This document shows positions 37,296 to 48,912 of a stretch of 64,000 nt of DNA, piece after piece; the stretch's first letter is position 1, and every line of letters starts with the position of its first letter. The notes under the pieces are model-generated. The model ran no database searches and was not told where the DNA came from. It was given only the letters and a program-made list of their open reading frames with translations. The stretch lies in NCBI GenBank assembly GCA_038496675.1, contig CM076648.1, positions 16,398,546 through 16,462,545 of the forward strand, written 5' to 3'. The position numbers and the translations under genes were made by a program. Source of the DNA: Rachycentron canadum. Its lineage: Eukaryota; Chordata; Actinopteri; Carangiformes; Rachycentridae.

Positions 37296-40200
37296 TCATG
37301 GGACTGTCTTGTGTTCGGCCCGGGGAACCCATCTGTGTGTAGTAACTCTCCACAACACCGGAGCCAGCAGCAAACTGAGAGTGGTGACACTGAGGACAAG
37401 CAGGTACACCTGAGCAGAGAGAGCAGCGTGACGAACAAAGTGAAGATACAATCAGTGAATTATAATATCTTCAAATAAAAAATAAATAAAATCAATTTGC
37501 TGAACACAGTCACAGACAGCTACACTGTACTAATACTATGTTCAGACAATATTTTGTATGTGTTTGCTCTGATAGTGTTATAACTTTGTTAAATCTTATA
37601 GAAAGTGTAGGTAGATACCACAATGCCATATTCTTAAGAAATTAAAAATGCTAAGTTTTGATTGTTTGGCATAGATTTCATTAAATTTGTTAATAGGTTC
37701 CTAAGTTGCTCACTGGCCTGGGTTCGTGGTCATAGATGTTTTTTTTCTTTGTGAAGTCAGCAAGTCAATATGGATCAAACAGACTAAAACAGTTTTTAAG
37801 ACTTATGGTCTACACGAGTGACCCCTCTTAAAAAAAGATTTGTTAATTGTCATATGATATTTCTATTGGATCATTATTTATAAATTGTTTGTGTTCTGTT
37901 TGTTTTGTATGTATTGTTTATGTATTTTAAACAAAATTTTCTGGGTTTCTGAGGCAATGAAAATGTTATGTCTAACCACAATGTTTTGGCATTTTAAAGA
38001 TTACTTAAAATTTTTAATTATTTCATTAATTGAAAAGAAATAGTTGCTTCTTGAATTTCGTATTCATAGAGTAGCACTTTTCAAAACCTCGGTCAAAAGA
38101 CAGCAAGTTACAAAGTAAATAAGAAAAGATGAACTAGATCAGAATAAAACAGACATATTTTCACTGGTGCAAACGAGTGTCAACACTTGTCAACTTAATA
38201 CATGTTGTCACTAACCTCTCTGGAAATTATGCCAGCTCGACGTGCACGGCTACTCAAGACGAAAGAGAATTCGCTGACCTGCGCAAGGCCAGCTGAGACA
38301 ATCCACCGTATGTGTCGTGAGCCTGGAGGCAAGATCGCTGATAGCACCAGTACGGCCATAACGAACTGGAAAGAAATGAGAAGTTAAGTGGAGAAAGGAG
38401 GGATCCTTTCAAAGGTGACCTGATGATGGAAAAGAGCAAAAGCGAGAAAAGTACAGTACCTTCATAATGACGAGCGTGAGTGTTAGCACCAGCAGGATGG
38501 TGAGCTCATACAGCACAAATGTCGGGAACACATGGAGACCTGCAGCATCACAAGAACACACCATAAGCCAGTAGGTAACGATAACAAAAACAGTCAGAAA
38601 TAGTCTTGTTAAATCTGACCGATGGAGGCAAAGAAGATGATGGCAAGGAAATCTCTGATTGGCTCGATGCATCCCATGACCTCTGTGGTGACCATGTGGC
38701 CCTGTGTGGACAGCAAAGCTCCAGCCAGGAAACAGCCCAGCTCCATAGAAACATCCAGGAACTCTGTTATCTAGAAAACCCATCAGGAAGAGGAAAATAC
38801 TCAACACAAACAGCTTCCTCAACAGGGAGTTAGAAAACATTACATTGTTATTGTTGGAGTTCAAGACATCCACAGAAAAGAACATACTGTCAGCATGAAA
38901 AAGACAAATGCTGCCATCCCCAGCACCAGGATCTCCTTGTTGCCTTTGCTCTCAGCGTGAAGTTTCTTGTAATAGGGGCCAATCAGGAATGATTTGAGCA
39001 ACAAACAAAGCAGCAGCACAGCAGCCAGAGACGCCAGGACCTGGGCCAGGAGATAAATCACGCGGAGACTTCCAAACAGGAAACTGTGGTGCATAGAGAG
39101 AACAACAGATTTGCAAACCTGTGTGTGTGTTTTGAGGCAAGAGAACACACACACAAGAACAAAAAGGCTATCTGACCTGTCCAAGTCTCCACTCTGTGCC
39201 TGGATCAGAGTTGGCATGACCGCAATGAAGAGGCCGAGCTGAACGTCTTGCATCACTAACATCCCAAGAAGAACACTGCTGTAGTCCAGGTCACCTGTGT
39301 CACACAACATCATGTTATGCCACTGTCCAGTTCTGTTTATGCTTCCACACGTGTGACTGTCAGGGCCGGAGATAGTATGTTTTCAGGTTGTTCTGCAAAA
39401 ACACCACTAACTATCATTGAATGCTGTAACAGCTCCATAGAAACATCCATATATGATCCATGTTTATCAAGTAACAATTAGAATGATTGTGACCATATGT
39501 CTATCTAACTTGGACTGATGGCAGAGGCATACAACCATGAAGCAGTAATTGTACTCTTGTACTACTTATGTTTTGGGTCATTATCTTGCTGTAGGATGAA
39601 GCTATTGCAGACCAGTTTTTTGTCTTTTATTTTGCCTTCTTCTCACTGGCTCACTTTCTGGTGGCAATAAGTATTACTTCCTGTAGTACAGTATTGTCCA
39701 AACAATGCTTTAGTAGGTGTGACAGTTAGTTCCAACACTGTTTTGTTGTTATTTGGGGCACCTGTAGGAATTATTTGCATCAACATTCAAGTTTTCATTT
39801 ACCTCTCTACCATTTATTCGCTGAACTTTGATGGCTTAAATTTCAGTAATAACTGAAAGAATAACTGTGTACTAATACTTAAGATTGGTTGTGTTCATAA
39901 TGCAGACAGATTTACTAGCATACCTTCCTTGTCCCCCCTGCTTCCTCCTGCTAGGAAGCGGGACACCAGTGGAGTGCTGGACAGGGAGAGACAAGTGGAG
40001 ATGAAGACAGTCTGGGTGGGTCGGATATGCAAGACTTGTCCCCACAACAACCCAGCTCCCACCATCAGCAGACTCAGGTAGCATGAACCCTGAACTGATG
40101 TCTTCCATACCTACACACACATTCACATGCACACACAATTACCAACCCAACCTTATGAAACTAAGTTACTAAAAGCAGCTTTACAATAGTTAATTTAAAT

Positions 40201-43137
40201 TATGAAACATCAAATAGAAGAAAAAGAGTCAAGAACCAAAGCAGTTGGGGACATTAAGTATTTTTGTGTTATTACGAGTGAAAGCTGCTAGTTTCATATA
40301 TATTGTATCACAGTGACTCGCAACAATGAATGGATATTGTTGTACTTCTTGTTTACCTTTCGAAGGCGCTCAGGTGAGAACTCTAACCCCACCACAAAAA
40401 GAGTGAAGAACACACCTAACTCCCCAAGAGTCTCCACCTGGACCATAGACTGCAACACAAGAACACACAGAAGACATGAACTTAAAATTAAAACTTAAGC
40501 TGTTATTGTCTTTGAAGTCTGACATTCAGATGCTGCACTCACGCATACACACCTTGATGCTGTTGAGACCAGAAGGACCAAGTAGGACCCCACAGATGAT
40601 ATATCCAAACATTGGAGGAAGACCAACTAGAGTGCAAATCCAGCCGCAAGGTAGGGACAACATCACCACTGACACCAAGTCCTGCACATATAGACAGCAA
40701 TAAAAATAGGGATGGTTTAATAGTATTGCACATCTGGAATCTGCCCCACTGTACCCATTATGATTATTACGTATTAAATCAAACACTTGCAGATATTCTA
40801 CTTCTTATCTAGCCAGGATAAAATGGGAATAACTGACCTTGATGAAGTGATGGTCTGCTCTTGGCATAGTGGAGTCTCGTGGTTTAGTCAGAACGTACTG
40901 GTTGTTCTGCGAGTCAATGAGCATGCTCAGTCCCAAGTCATCCTCAACTTCCTTCTGCCTGGATTTGTTCTTCCTCTTCCCTCCGTTCTCCTCATCTTCC
41001 TCCACTCTCAACACTGCCTCTACATTCACTCCCTTCATCTAGACAACAAACCAGAGAACAGAAGGAGGCAATGATGATGCTTTGTTGATTTATATGCCTG
41101 CTATCTTTATATATTCGGTTGGAATTGGAAACATATTGTTTTTGATGTGTGATGTGTAAAGACTGAGCTTCACAAAATACATGCAGGGGATCAATTCCAT
41201 GACTCAAACTTTTGTGCTGGTTATAGCATCCTCACTGTTTGTTTTCCAAATGTAAAGTATTCTTATTTAAAGTGTGAACTGTGTTGTTCGCTGACCTGTT
41301 TATTGTTGTCAAAGGCGTGCTCCTCAATCTCCTCCTCTAATCTGTCTGCTGCCTTTCTGACATCCTCCAGAATTTCATCCAGCATGGACAGGGTCTTGTT
41401 CTGGGCTAAAGCACTCTTAACAGCTTCCTGCTGATGCTTCTCAGCAGCCACCAGCTCCACATACTCTTGCTCCTCCTGAAGGGTGAGAACAATAGAGAAA
41501 GAGATGCATAACACTTCATGCACTCAGCTGACAAAACCAGGAAACACAATCCAAATACACTCAGAGGACAAATTATCTTACAATTATTTACAATGACATG
41601 ATATCACTCTGCCTTTGATGTAGTGGTGGCTGATTTTGATACGTTTACTTGCTTTGCTTCAAACCATTTATTTGGACAACAAAGTTTTGCAGAATGACAC
41701 CATGATACAATCATGTCCAGAGCTCAAGCAATTATTTGATTAGTTGACCGACAGATTATAATTACACATTTTTGATAAACCAATCAATTATTAAAGTTGA
41801 TCTATCAATTTTTCCCAGAATTCTGCTCTTTAAGATGAAGATCTGTTGTCTATATGTGTTTTATTGGAATATATTTTCAACTGTGGCTTTGACAAAACAA
41901 GACAATTTTGAATATGTCATCATGGATATTATTATATCTTTAGCATTTTACATAATATGAATCTCTTAGCCAAAAAAAACCCAAATTAATTGATTAATGA
42001 ATAACAAAAATAATGAATATATGCAGTCCTATTTGTGTCATCACAAAGTGACCCAACATGAAAATATTTGCATATTACTCTGCATCATAACGGAAACACC
42101 AGCAACACAAATCAGTCCCTCTCTCCTGCACTCTGGTGCAGTATCTACTACTGATCACAATGCCCTCACCTTTATGGCTGCCTCCCTGAGAGCCTCCAGT
42201 CTCTGTCTGCTGCTCTCCTTCATATTGACCACATCCCTGTAGTCTCCCTGCAGCGCCCTCTGCAGGCTGTGCACTGCCTGGTACACCAGGTGCTCACTCT
42301 CATTCAGTTCCTTCTGGAAAACTTCCAGGGTGTGAACCTGAGTGCAGATAGAGACACCAGTATAAAGTAACTGAGTGAAGCCCCTGCATATGGTCTTTAC
42401 TTAGAAACTTAATGATGCACTTTACTTGTCTTCATCAGCAATTTAACCTGACAAATAGGACAAAATAGATCCAGATAAGACAGTTCAAAACAGGAAGAAA
42501 GCTCAAGATAGTCATGATTATAGTGAAATTAAATAAATATAACAATTTAGAGCATTCATTAATAATCGAGAAAAACTGTCAAGTCAAGTACTCTCTTGTC
42601 TCAGCTTTTCCATTGCACAAATTTGAGGCTTTTTTAATTGTAAATTTAAAATCTTTTGCTTTTGGTCAGTTGGTTGTACACAACAAACAATCTGAAAACA
42701 TCAGGCTCTGGTAAACTATGACAAGCATTTTAAACTATTTTCTGGCATCTTATAAACCAAATATTGATTGTTTCCTCTAAAAAATAAGTGGTTTAATAAT
42801 GATGACAAAAATTATTAAAATAATTCTGTTTCAAACAAAGGAAATATGCTGCATCTGGTGTTTATTCTCAGTCTAGTACCTGGAAATGTCTTTCAGGTTC
42901 TGAAAGTGTCCGGTCTCTTCCAACAGCATCTGCAGCGGCGGCCAGCTTCTTGACAACCACATTCTTTTGGCGCAGGAGACCCACCAGGCGCTTGCAGTTG
43001 CTGGCCACCCAGCTGTGCCCTTGTGTGGTCCCCTTGCTCCGATAAAGCTTGATGACATGCTGAGCCACCTGGTCCTTCTGCAGCACAGCAAGTGCCCCTG
43101 CCAGGCCAAGGCACAGCAGCCAACATACAACCTGCAT
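37296..43137 (-). CDS. tmco3: Transmembrane and coiled-coil domain protein 3, CPA2-type antiporter family
   Basis: Probable endomembrane cation/proton antiporter of the KefB/CPA2 fold. Exons: 43137-42880, 42337-42170, 41475-41296, 41038-40838, 40681-40553, 40449-40357, 40110-39924, 39294-39177, 39083-38888, 38770-38620, 38539-38460, 38365-38216, 37409-37296; total 674 aa (human 677). Layout: signal peptide MQVVCWLLCLGLAGALA; long coiled coil through LNESEHLVYQAVHSLQRAL and MLDEILEDVRKAADRLEEEI; acidic linker ending LGLSMLIDSQNNQY; then a polytopic exchanger domain with LPPMFGYIICGVLLGPSGLN, TCLSLSSTPLVSRFL, VMQDVQLGLFIAVMPTLIQA, ELGCFLAGALLSTQG and GLAQVSEFSFVL. The exon upstream of 43181 is untranslated, and an in-frame ATG at 43233 would lie in intron. 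The C-terminus (WVPRAEHKTVP) diverges from human. It is head to head with dcun1d2. Confidence 0.94.
39540..39780. repeat. Possible decayed DNA-transposon fragment in a tmco3 intron
   Basis: 'ttttgggtcattatcttgct' followed by 'gtaggatgaa' resembles a stretch frequent in fish Tc1-like elements. No reading frame survives. Low confidence. Confidence 0.25.
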
Positions 43138-44742
43138 CCAAACCTCTACTTCTGTCTTCACCAGCGTGTGGAGAAAGAGACCTGGGAATGGGAAAAGAGA
43201 AAGCAAGAAGAAAAGATCATCCATGAGCCACACTGCTGTCCTGTGTGAATTGATACAATGTCGTGATGCCTTAAAAATGGATTAGTTAACCAAATCTGTG
43301 GCTAAAAATAGTCCACCAACAAAAATGTCTTTTTTACTCTTACTTCTTGAGAATGAATGAATAGGCATTGGACAGTGTGCTTTTTCTTGTGCCATCTCAA
43401 GAGATGTTTAATCTTTAGGCAGGGTGTGGTTTCAGTCGAACAGCTGTGTATACACACGTGGGGCCTGTCCTTCTGGCTGCTGTGAGTGGCTAATAGCACG
43501 CTATTAGTAGAGCTTTGTTACATACACCTCACTTGACTGAGCATGTCACATGCATAGATTCCTGTAGTACTTCTGCCTATATCTAATGTGACACTGTATT
43601 TCTATCTACACTAAGAAGTAAATAGTGTAAGAAGTGTTTCAATTGAAGAAACTGCTTTACTGTCAACAACATGTCCTCTTTTACCCTGACATCATGTGCT
43701 TGCTCTATACATTAATCTTTTACTACAACACCATAATGATCGAATGCATTCAACTCATAGCAAAGCTGGTTCACACCTTTGTGAGCATTAGGCAAACTGA
43801 GCAACGTTAACTTTCCAAACTCTTCCTCTGTCCTTTTTCCTACTACTGGACTGCAGCCACTCCTCTACTGTTGCTAGAAATCAATAGCACCACTGTTCTG
43901 TGCTTGGCTGCTGAAAATAACAGGCATACACAGACACACACAGAAATTACCTCAGTTCCTTCATTTCTAAGAGGTATTAAATTTGATAAATCATGTTTCA
44001 ACCTTTCAGATCAAGAGACAGACAAAATAAAGCTAAATAAAGAAAACACAGCAAACAATTTAAACATCCTTACTTTTTCTTGTATTTCTTTTCACCTTTA
44101 ACAGACTGCTCTGCAGCCACAGGACTGCTGTTCAAGCACAAACATCTGCACCAGTGGCAGAGGAAGCATTCAAGTCATTTACCAGTAAATTAAGACAAGA
44201 ATACCACACAATAAGACATCTCAATTTAAAGTCCTGTATACTAAATTTACAAATTAAAAGAAATTATATTATATAAAAGTTAAAACATATCAAAGGCATT
44301 GTCAGTGTAATGTTATTAATGATACATTACTATGCAAGCCATATGTTAATTATGAAATCAGTTGGAGTAGATATTCATGAATAGTTGGGTTATTTAATCT
44401 ATGACATATGTTGCATTTCATAAAATGATCATGAAACATGTATGCATGGATAACTTAATCTGAAAAATATCGACAGCCAAAAGATCATTTGTAACAGTTC
44501 TGATAATCAGTTAAGTGTTTAAGCCAGTAAAAAAAGTTACAATGGGGCCTAGATCACTGTTTTCTGATGTTTTATGGACTTAATTGATCAAGAAAATCTG
44601 AGATGCAACAATTGCTTGATTAATCAATTTTTTTTTTTTTTTTTTTTTTTTTAAACACTTGCCTCTTGTCTATATATGTATTTAATACTTTTCTTCAAAA
44701 CATGCTAGTAAACTGAATATTGCTGGATTTGGACTGTTGGTT

Positions 44743-46170
44743 AAACATCATTGTGGGGAGAGGGGGGGAAAGAAAGAAAAAAAAGTTTCTCAGCTTTTAT
44801 TTACATTTGAACAAAAAGTGGCATGTCCAAAATTATTCATACCCTTCTCAATAATCAATAGAAAAGCTTTTATTGGCTGTTACAGCAATGAAACGCTTCC
44901 TATAATTGCTGAGCAGCTTTTTTCATGTCTCCACTGGTATTGTTGCCCATTCATTGTGCTTGTCATTACCCTGATCTTTAGCTCCCTCCACAGATTCTCA
45001 ATCTGATTCAAGTCAGGACTCTGGCTGGGCCACTGCAAAATGTTAATGTTTTTGTCCACTAACCATTTCTTCAATACTTTTGCTTTGTGTTTTGGGTCGT
45101 TGTCATGCTGAAATGTCCACTGGTGCCCTAGGCCAAGTTTCTCTGGAGACTGCTTGATGTATTGCTCTTTTTTCATGGTGCCGTTTACTGTGATTAGGTT
45201 CCCTGGTCCATCGGCTGAAAAATACCCCCAAAGCATTAGGTTCCCACCACCATGTTTGACAGTGGGGATGGTGTTCTTAGTTGAAGGATTCTCCTTTTTT
45301 TTTTTTTTAATGCCAAATGAAGGATACATCATTGTGGCCAAACAATTAAATTTTTGTTTCATCTGACCATAAAACAGAAGACCAGAGGTCGTCCTCTTCT
45401 TTGTCCAGATGAGCATTTACAAAAGCCAAGCAGGCTTTTGTGTGCCTTATCTGGAGAAGTGGTGTCCTCCTTGAACCTAGCAGTGTGCAGTGCCCGTTGG
45501 ACTGTCTGCCTTGAGACGTTGCCACCAGCAGAGCCCAGATTCACCAGGATGGCCTTGGTGGTGATCCTTGGATTCTTTTTCACCTCTCTCACCATCCTCC
45601 TGGGCAGCACAGGTATCACTTTTGGTTCCGACCACATCCTCTGACATTTTCCACAGTGCAGAACGTCTTGTATTTTCTAATAATACTTTGCACTGTAGCC
45701 ACTGGAACTTCAAAACATTTAGATATGACCTTATGGCCCTTTCCTGACTTGTGAGCAGCTACAGGTCCTCAGTGAGCTCCTTTGTCTTAGCCATGGCTGT
45801 CCACAAACCAACTGCAGAGAGCTGCTGTTTTTCACCTGTTGAGTTGATTAAAACAGCTGTTCCAATGAATCAGGGTCATTAGGAAGCTTTAGAACAGCTG
45901 GGACTATTTGAATAGTATAGAACGTTGGATTTTCCCAAAGACTGTAACAGTTTGCAAAAGGTATGAATCATTTTGGACATGCCACTTTTTGTGCAAATGC
46001 AAATAAAAGCTGAGAAATATTTTTTTCCACAATGATGCCTCTTGTACCTCATTTTATTATCTTCTGGGAGATGCCTGTGTCATTTCCAATCAAGAAAAAA
46101 CTTGCTGGTTGAGTGAAAATAACTAAGTCAAAATTTGCCTGTGGTATGAATAATTTTGGGCTTGACTGTA
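44743..46170 (-). mobile_element. Tc1-like transposon in tmco3 intron 1, left arm truncated
   Basis: Inverted repeats: 44743-44845 (including 'aaaagtggcatgtccaaaat') match the reverse complement of about 45958-46040. The right side continues another 130 bases to 46170, ending 'gggcttgactgta', a typical Tc1-class tip next to TA. The left side lacks this outer part and instead abuts AT-rich sequence and a T-run, so the left end is lost. The inside carries a broken transposase on the minus strand. Confidence 0.85.
44880..45713 (-). pseudogene. Broken Tc1-like transposase
   Basis: An N-terminal part (45637 leftward) has the paired helix-turn-helix region, including KKNPRITTKAILVNLG and NVSRQTVQRALH. 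A C-terminal part (45416-44880) has the DDE core blocks HGGGNLMLWGYFSADG, FQHDNDPKHKAK and WPSQSPDLNQIENLWRELK. The two parts are in different frames and further frame changes lie upstream, so no full-length enzyme is encoded. The DDE motif blocks are well preserved, suggesting moderate age. Confidence 0.85.
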
Positions 46171-46656
46171 TATTTTATTATTAACTGAAAAATAATCTGC
46201 AGATTAATGGAGGATTCAATAAATGCTGTTTGTGGCTTTTGTAAAAAGTTTTTTCTCTTTGAAATGTAATGGTGTAGAGCTACAAAGTGGCATTGAATGA
46301 CAATAATCAAGTTAAGTACAAACTGTAATTAAGGCCAGTACTTTAATTTGCTCCCCAGCTCTGCTCTGCACCAAGGCTCTGTTTGTCATTTTTGGCTAAA
46401 GCCTGCAGTTTGCATGTAATTTATAAATACAAGCAGTTTAATAAAAGCAGTGTAAACGGGAAAACAACACTGAAAATCAAAGAAATAAAGAGAGCCAAGA
46501 ATAACATCACACAGCCGAACACACACCTCAGACAAACCCGGAAATAATTCACTTGTTCAATATCCCAAACACAAATCACCCAGTTCTCCTTAATGAGTAC
46601 ATCACTGCAAACAGACAAATAAAAGATAACAAATAGAAGAAAAAGGCTGGGACTAC

Positions 46657-46800
46657 CTGGGAAATATGTGAACTGTCCTGGCTCTTCACGCCACTCCACG
46701 ACCGAGGAAGAGGCAGGAGAGGTCGGGAACAATCATGTAGTTGTGCCGCAGCAGCAGCAGCAGCAGCACCGACACCCCTCCTCCCCTGCCACATAGCTGA
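46657..46800 (-). other. tmco3: Predicted untranslated first exon of tmco3
   Basis: On the minus strand a GC-rich stretch ends at donor CCCAG|GTAGTC (exon end 46657) and can splice to the acceptor before 43181, 44 bases ahead of the tmco3 start codon. It carries an ATG at 46794 opening a small leader ORF with a GCT/GCA-repeat-encoded alanine run. The 5' end is not defined. Confidence 0.5.
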
Positions 46801-46869
46801 AGTCGATGCAGGCGTTTACCGGTTCACTTGGCGACTAACTTGGTGTTTACTCCGACCTCCGGCCGTCGT

Positions 46870-46916
46870 TCACGTTAACCTTGCTAGCAGAGGGGAGGCT
46901 AACGCTACAACGCCAG
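46870..46916 (+). other. Possible untranslated first exon on the plus strand
   Basis: GC-rich sequence without ATG ending at a strong donor CGCCAG|GTAAGC (exon end 46916). It could be an alternative leader of dcun1d2 or a separate non-coding transcript. No partner exon was established. Confidence 0.35.
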
Positions 46917-47332
46917 GTAAGCACGACTGGTACCGACTAAATTCCCCACCGGAGCCCAGTTTCAAGTCTCTGTGTGAGTGTGTGTATAAAGTTTAATGTG
47001 TTTTCTTGCCTGGAGCTCAGAGCAAAGCGAAGTTAGCCCTTAAAATCCCCCGAGCTGTCACACACTCACACACATACACACACACACATATACCCAGTGC
47101 CAAAATAACACAACGGTACAGCTAACACAACTTTGCTAACATTAGCAAAGAAAGACTCAGCCGTTAACGTTCAGTTTCTCATCGAGACGTGTGAAGAGGA
47201 AACATTAAACACAAACCTCAGATAAGACCGGACAACTGTTGCTTTGTTTTTCTGAACGAAATTCATGTATGTGTCGATGTAATTTAGATCCATCTTCAGA
47301 TTACTTCCTAAACATGTTTATCAGATTTGATA

Positions 47333-47345
47333 TGGGAGTTGTAGT
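47333..47345 (-). promoter_or_regulatory. ZNF143/THAP11-type motif
   Basis: TGGGAGTTGTAGT, the reverse complement of ACTACAACTCCCA, between the tmco3 first exon and the dcun1d2 start codon. It matches the ACTACAnnTCCCA core of SBS elements. Confidence 0.45.
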
Positions 47346-47703
47346 TTTCAGGTGTTATGCTTTTTTTTCACTCGCCTGAGTCAAGTGCATTTAAATTTTG
47401 ACGCCTGTTTACATGTTAATATTACTTTAACGCGTCTTAACAGTTGTTTAACGATATGTTTTCTTTTAAATGGCCACAACGCAATTAAAAGTTGCTCTAC
47501 ATAGATTTTTCTTGCTCTAAATCCACACTTATCGTGAGTTGATACAAAGTAAGTTACACTACACCCATTTAACGTATGTCTCAATAAGAGGCATGTTAAT
47601 AGTAATAACTTAAGTATTTTTGCCGGAATGGTTGTCTACTAGAGCAAAAAGCGCTTAAGCTAAGTATTTCCTCGACACGGCCTGTGAATCGCAGCTCCAC
47701 AGA

Positions 47704-47716
47704 ACTACAATTCCCA
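47704..47716 (+). promoter_or_regulatory. ZNF143/THAP11-type motif at dcun1d2
   Basis: ACTACAATTCCCA lies about 90-105 bases upstream of the dcun1d2 start codon. It is a near-perfect SBS core, commonly found at TATA-less housekeeping promoters. Confidence 0.55.
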
Positions 47717-47753
47717 TGAACATAGCGCCCTTACTGTAGCGCATTCTTTTCAC

Positions 47754-47762
47754 GCATGCGCA
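47754..47762 (+). promoter_or_regulatory. NRF1-type motif at dcun1d2
   Basis: GCATGCGCA inside 'cacgcatgcgcacc', just upstream of the dcun1d2 start codon. It matches the NRF1 palindrome (GCGCATGCGC) over most positions. Confidence 0.45.
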
Positions 47763-47808
47763 CCACGGGTAATTGGATATCAAGTTGGGCAAAACAGCGG
47801 GTGATAAA

Positions 47809-48855
47809 ATGGTAGGTAAGAATAAAATTGAGAAACCGGGTCAGTTCTTAAGCCCCTTTAAACAAGTCCGAGAGCCGCTAACCGCTGTCAGTTCATCTTA
47901 CGGAGAGACACCGACACGGGGGCTCGGAGTGTCCTCAGCCAAGTGTCGCATTGTCAGGGTGATGTGTGTCGGGACTGAGAGGGAGATGGAAGGTCAGTTG
48001 TTGGTATTTTGAGAGACCCGGACACTTGCAGCACGTACCTTTCCCTTTTTGGTAGCTCGCCTTTGCTGCTGCCCCGGGTCAGAAGAGAGCCTGCAGGTTC
48101 AAACGCCCCCCGCCCCCCCTCCCCTTCTCAGGAAAACTGGGTCGCCAAACACTGGCCTGTCACCGTAAATGCTGTTTGATCATCGGGTGGGTCAGGTTTG
48201 CAGCTCTGCAAAGATGTGCAATCTCCTCGGTGACCGTCCAAATGAAATTAAAACGACGCGGTGCTTTTGTGAATTAAGGGAACCGTGGCTTTATATTAGT
48301 GCAAGTGTTTTCACTTGCACTAATATAAAGATTTACTGTTGAACGCGAGGTATGAGTTTTACTTTTTCAATTCAGTCGTGACACGCGTTGTTTTAAGTAT
48401 AACCCACATGCATTTTTTTTTCGTACAGATGATTCCAGGAAGTGGTTTGTAACCACGAGATTTAAATGGAAATTAAAGCCTTGCACTCCGCATTCAAATT
48501 CAAATGTTAAAAGCGTTTAGGGTGTTAGTATAAATGTTGATGTTCAGCCTCAGCTCCAGATGCTTCTCTATGCTGCTCATCGACCCAAGGCTGGATTATC
48601 ACGCAGGCACTTGTTTCAGGGCCCCAGGACCTGACAGGGTCTTGAAGGTGTCATTGTTGTCTGTGATGGGCAATTCTTCATATGGTTATTTACTTATTTG
48701 GAAAACTAAAATATGCACCACGAAAGAACATGTGAAAATCTAGCATTAATACTTTTAATATTGCAGTTTATATTGTGACTACATAATGCACATTTTCTAA
48801 ACAAAAAATAAACATCAAAATTAACCATAGCACAGCAAACCTGGTGTAAGCGACA

Positions 48856-48912
<57 letters not shown>

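Noticed and set aside
43138..43233. Upstream in-frame ATG giving a longer tmco3 N-terminus
   Set aside because: The extra codons cross a splice acceptor at 43182, so most are intronic. MQVVCWLL at 43137 gives a normal signal peptide.
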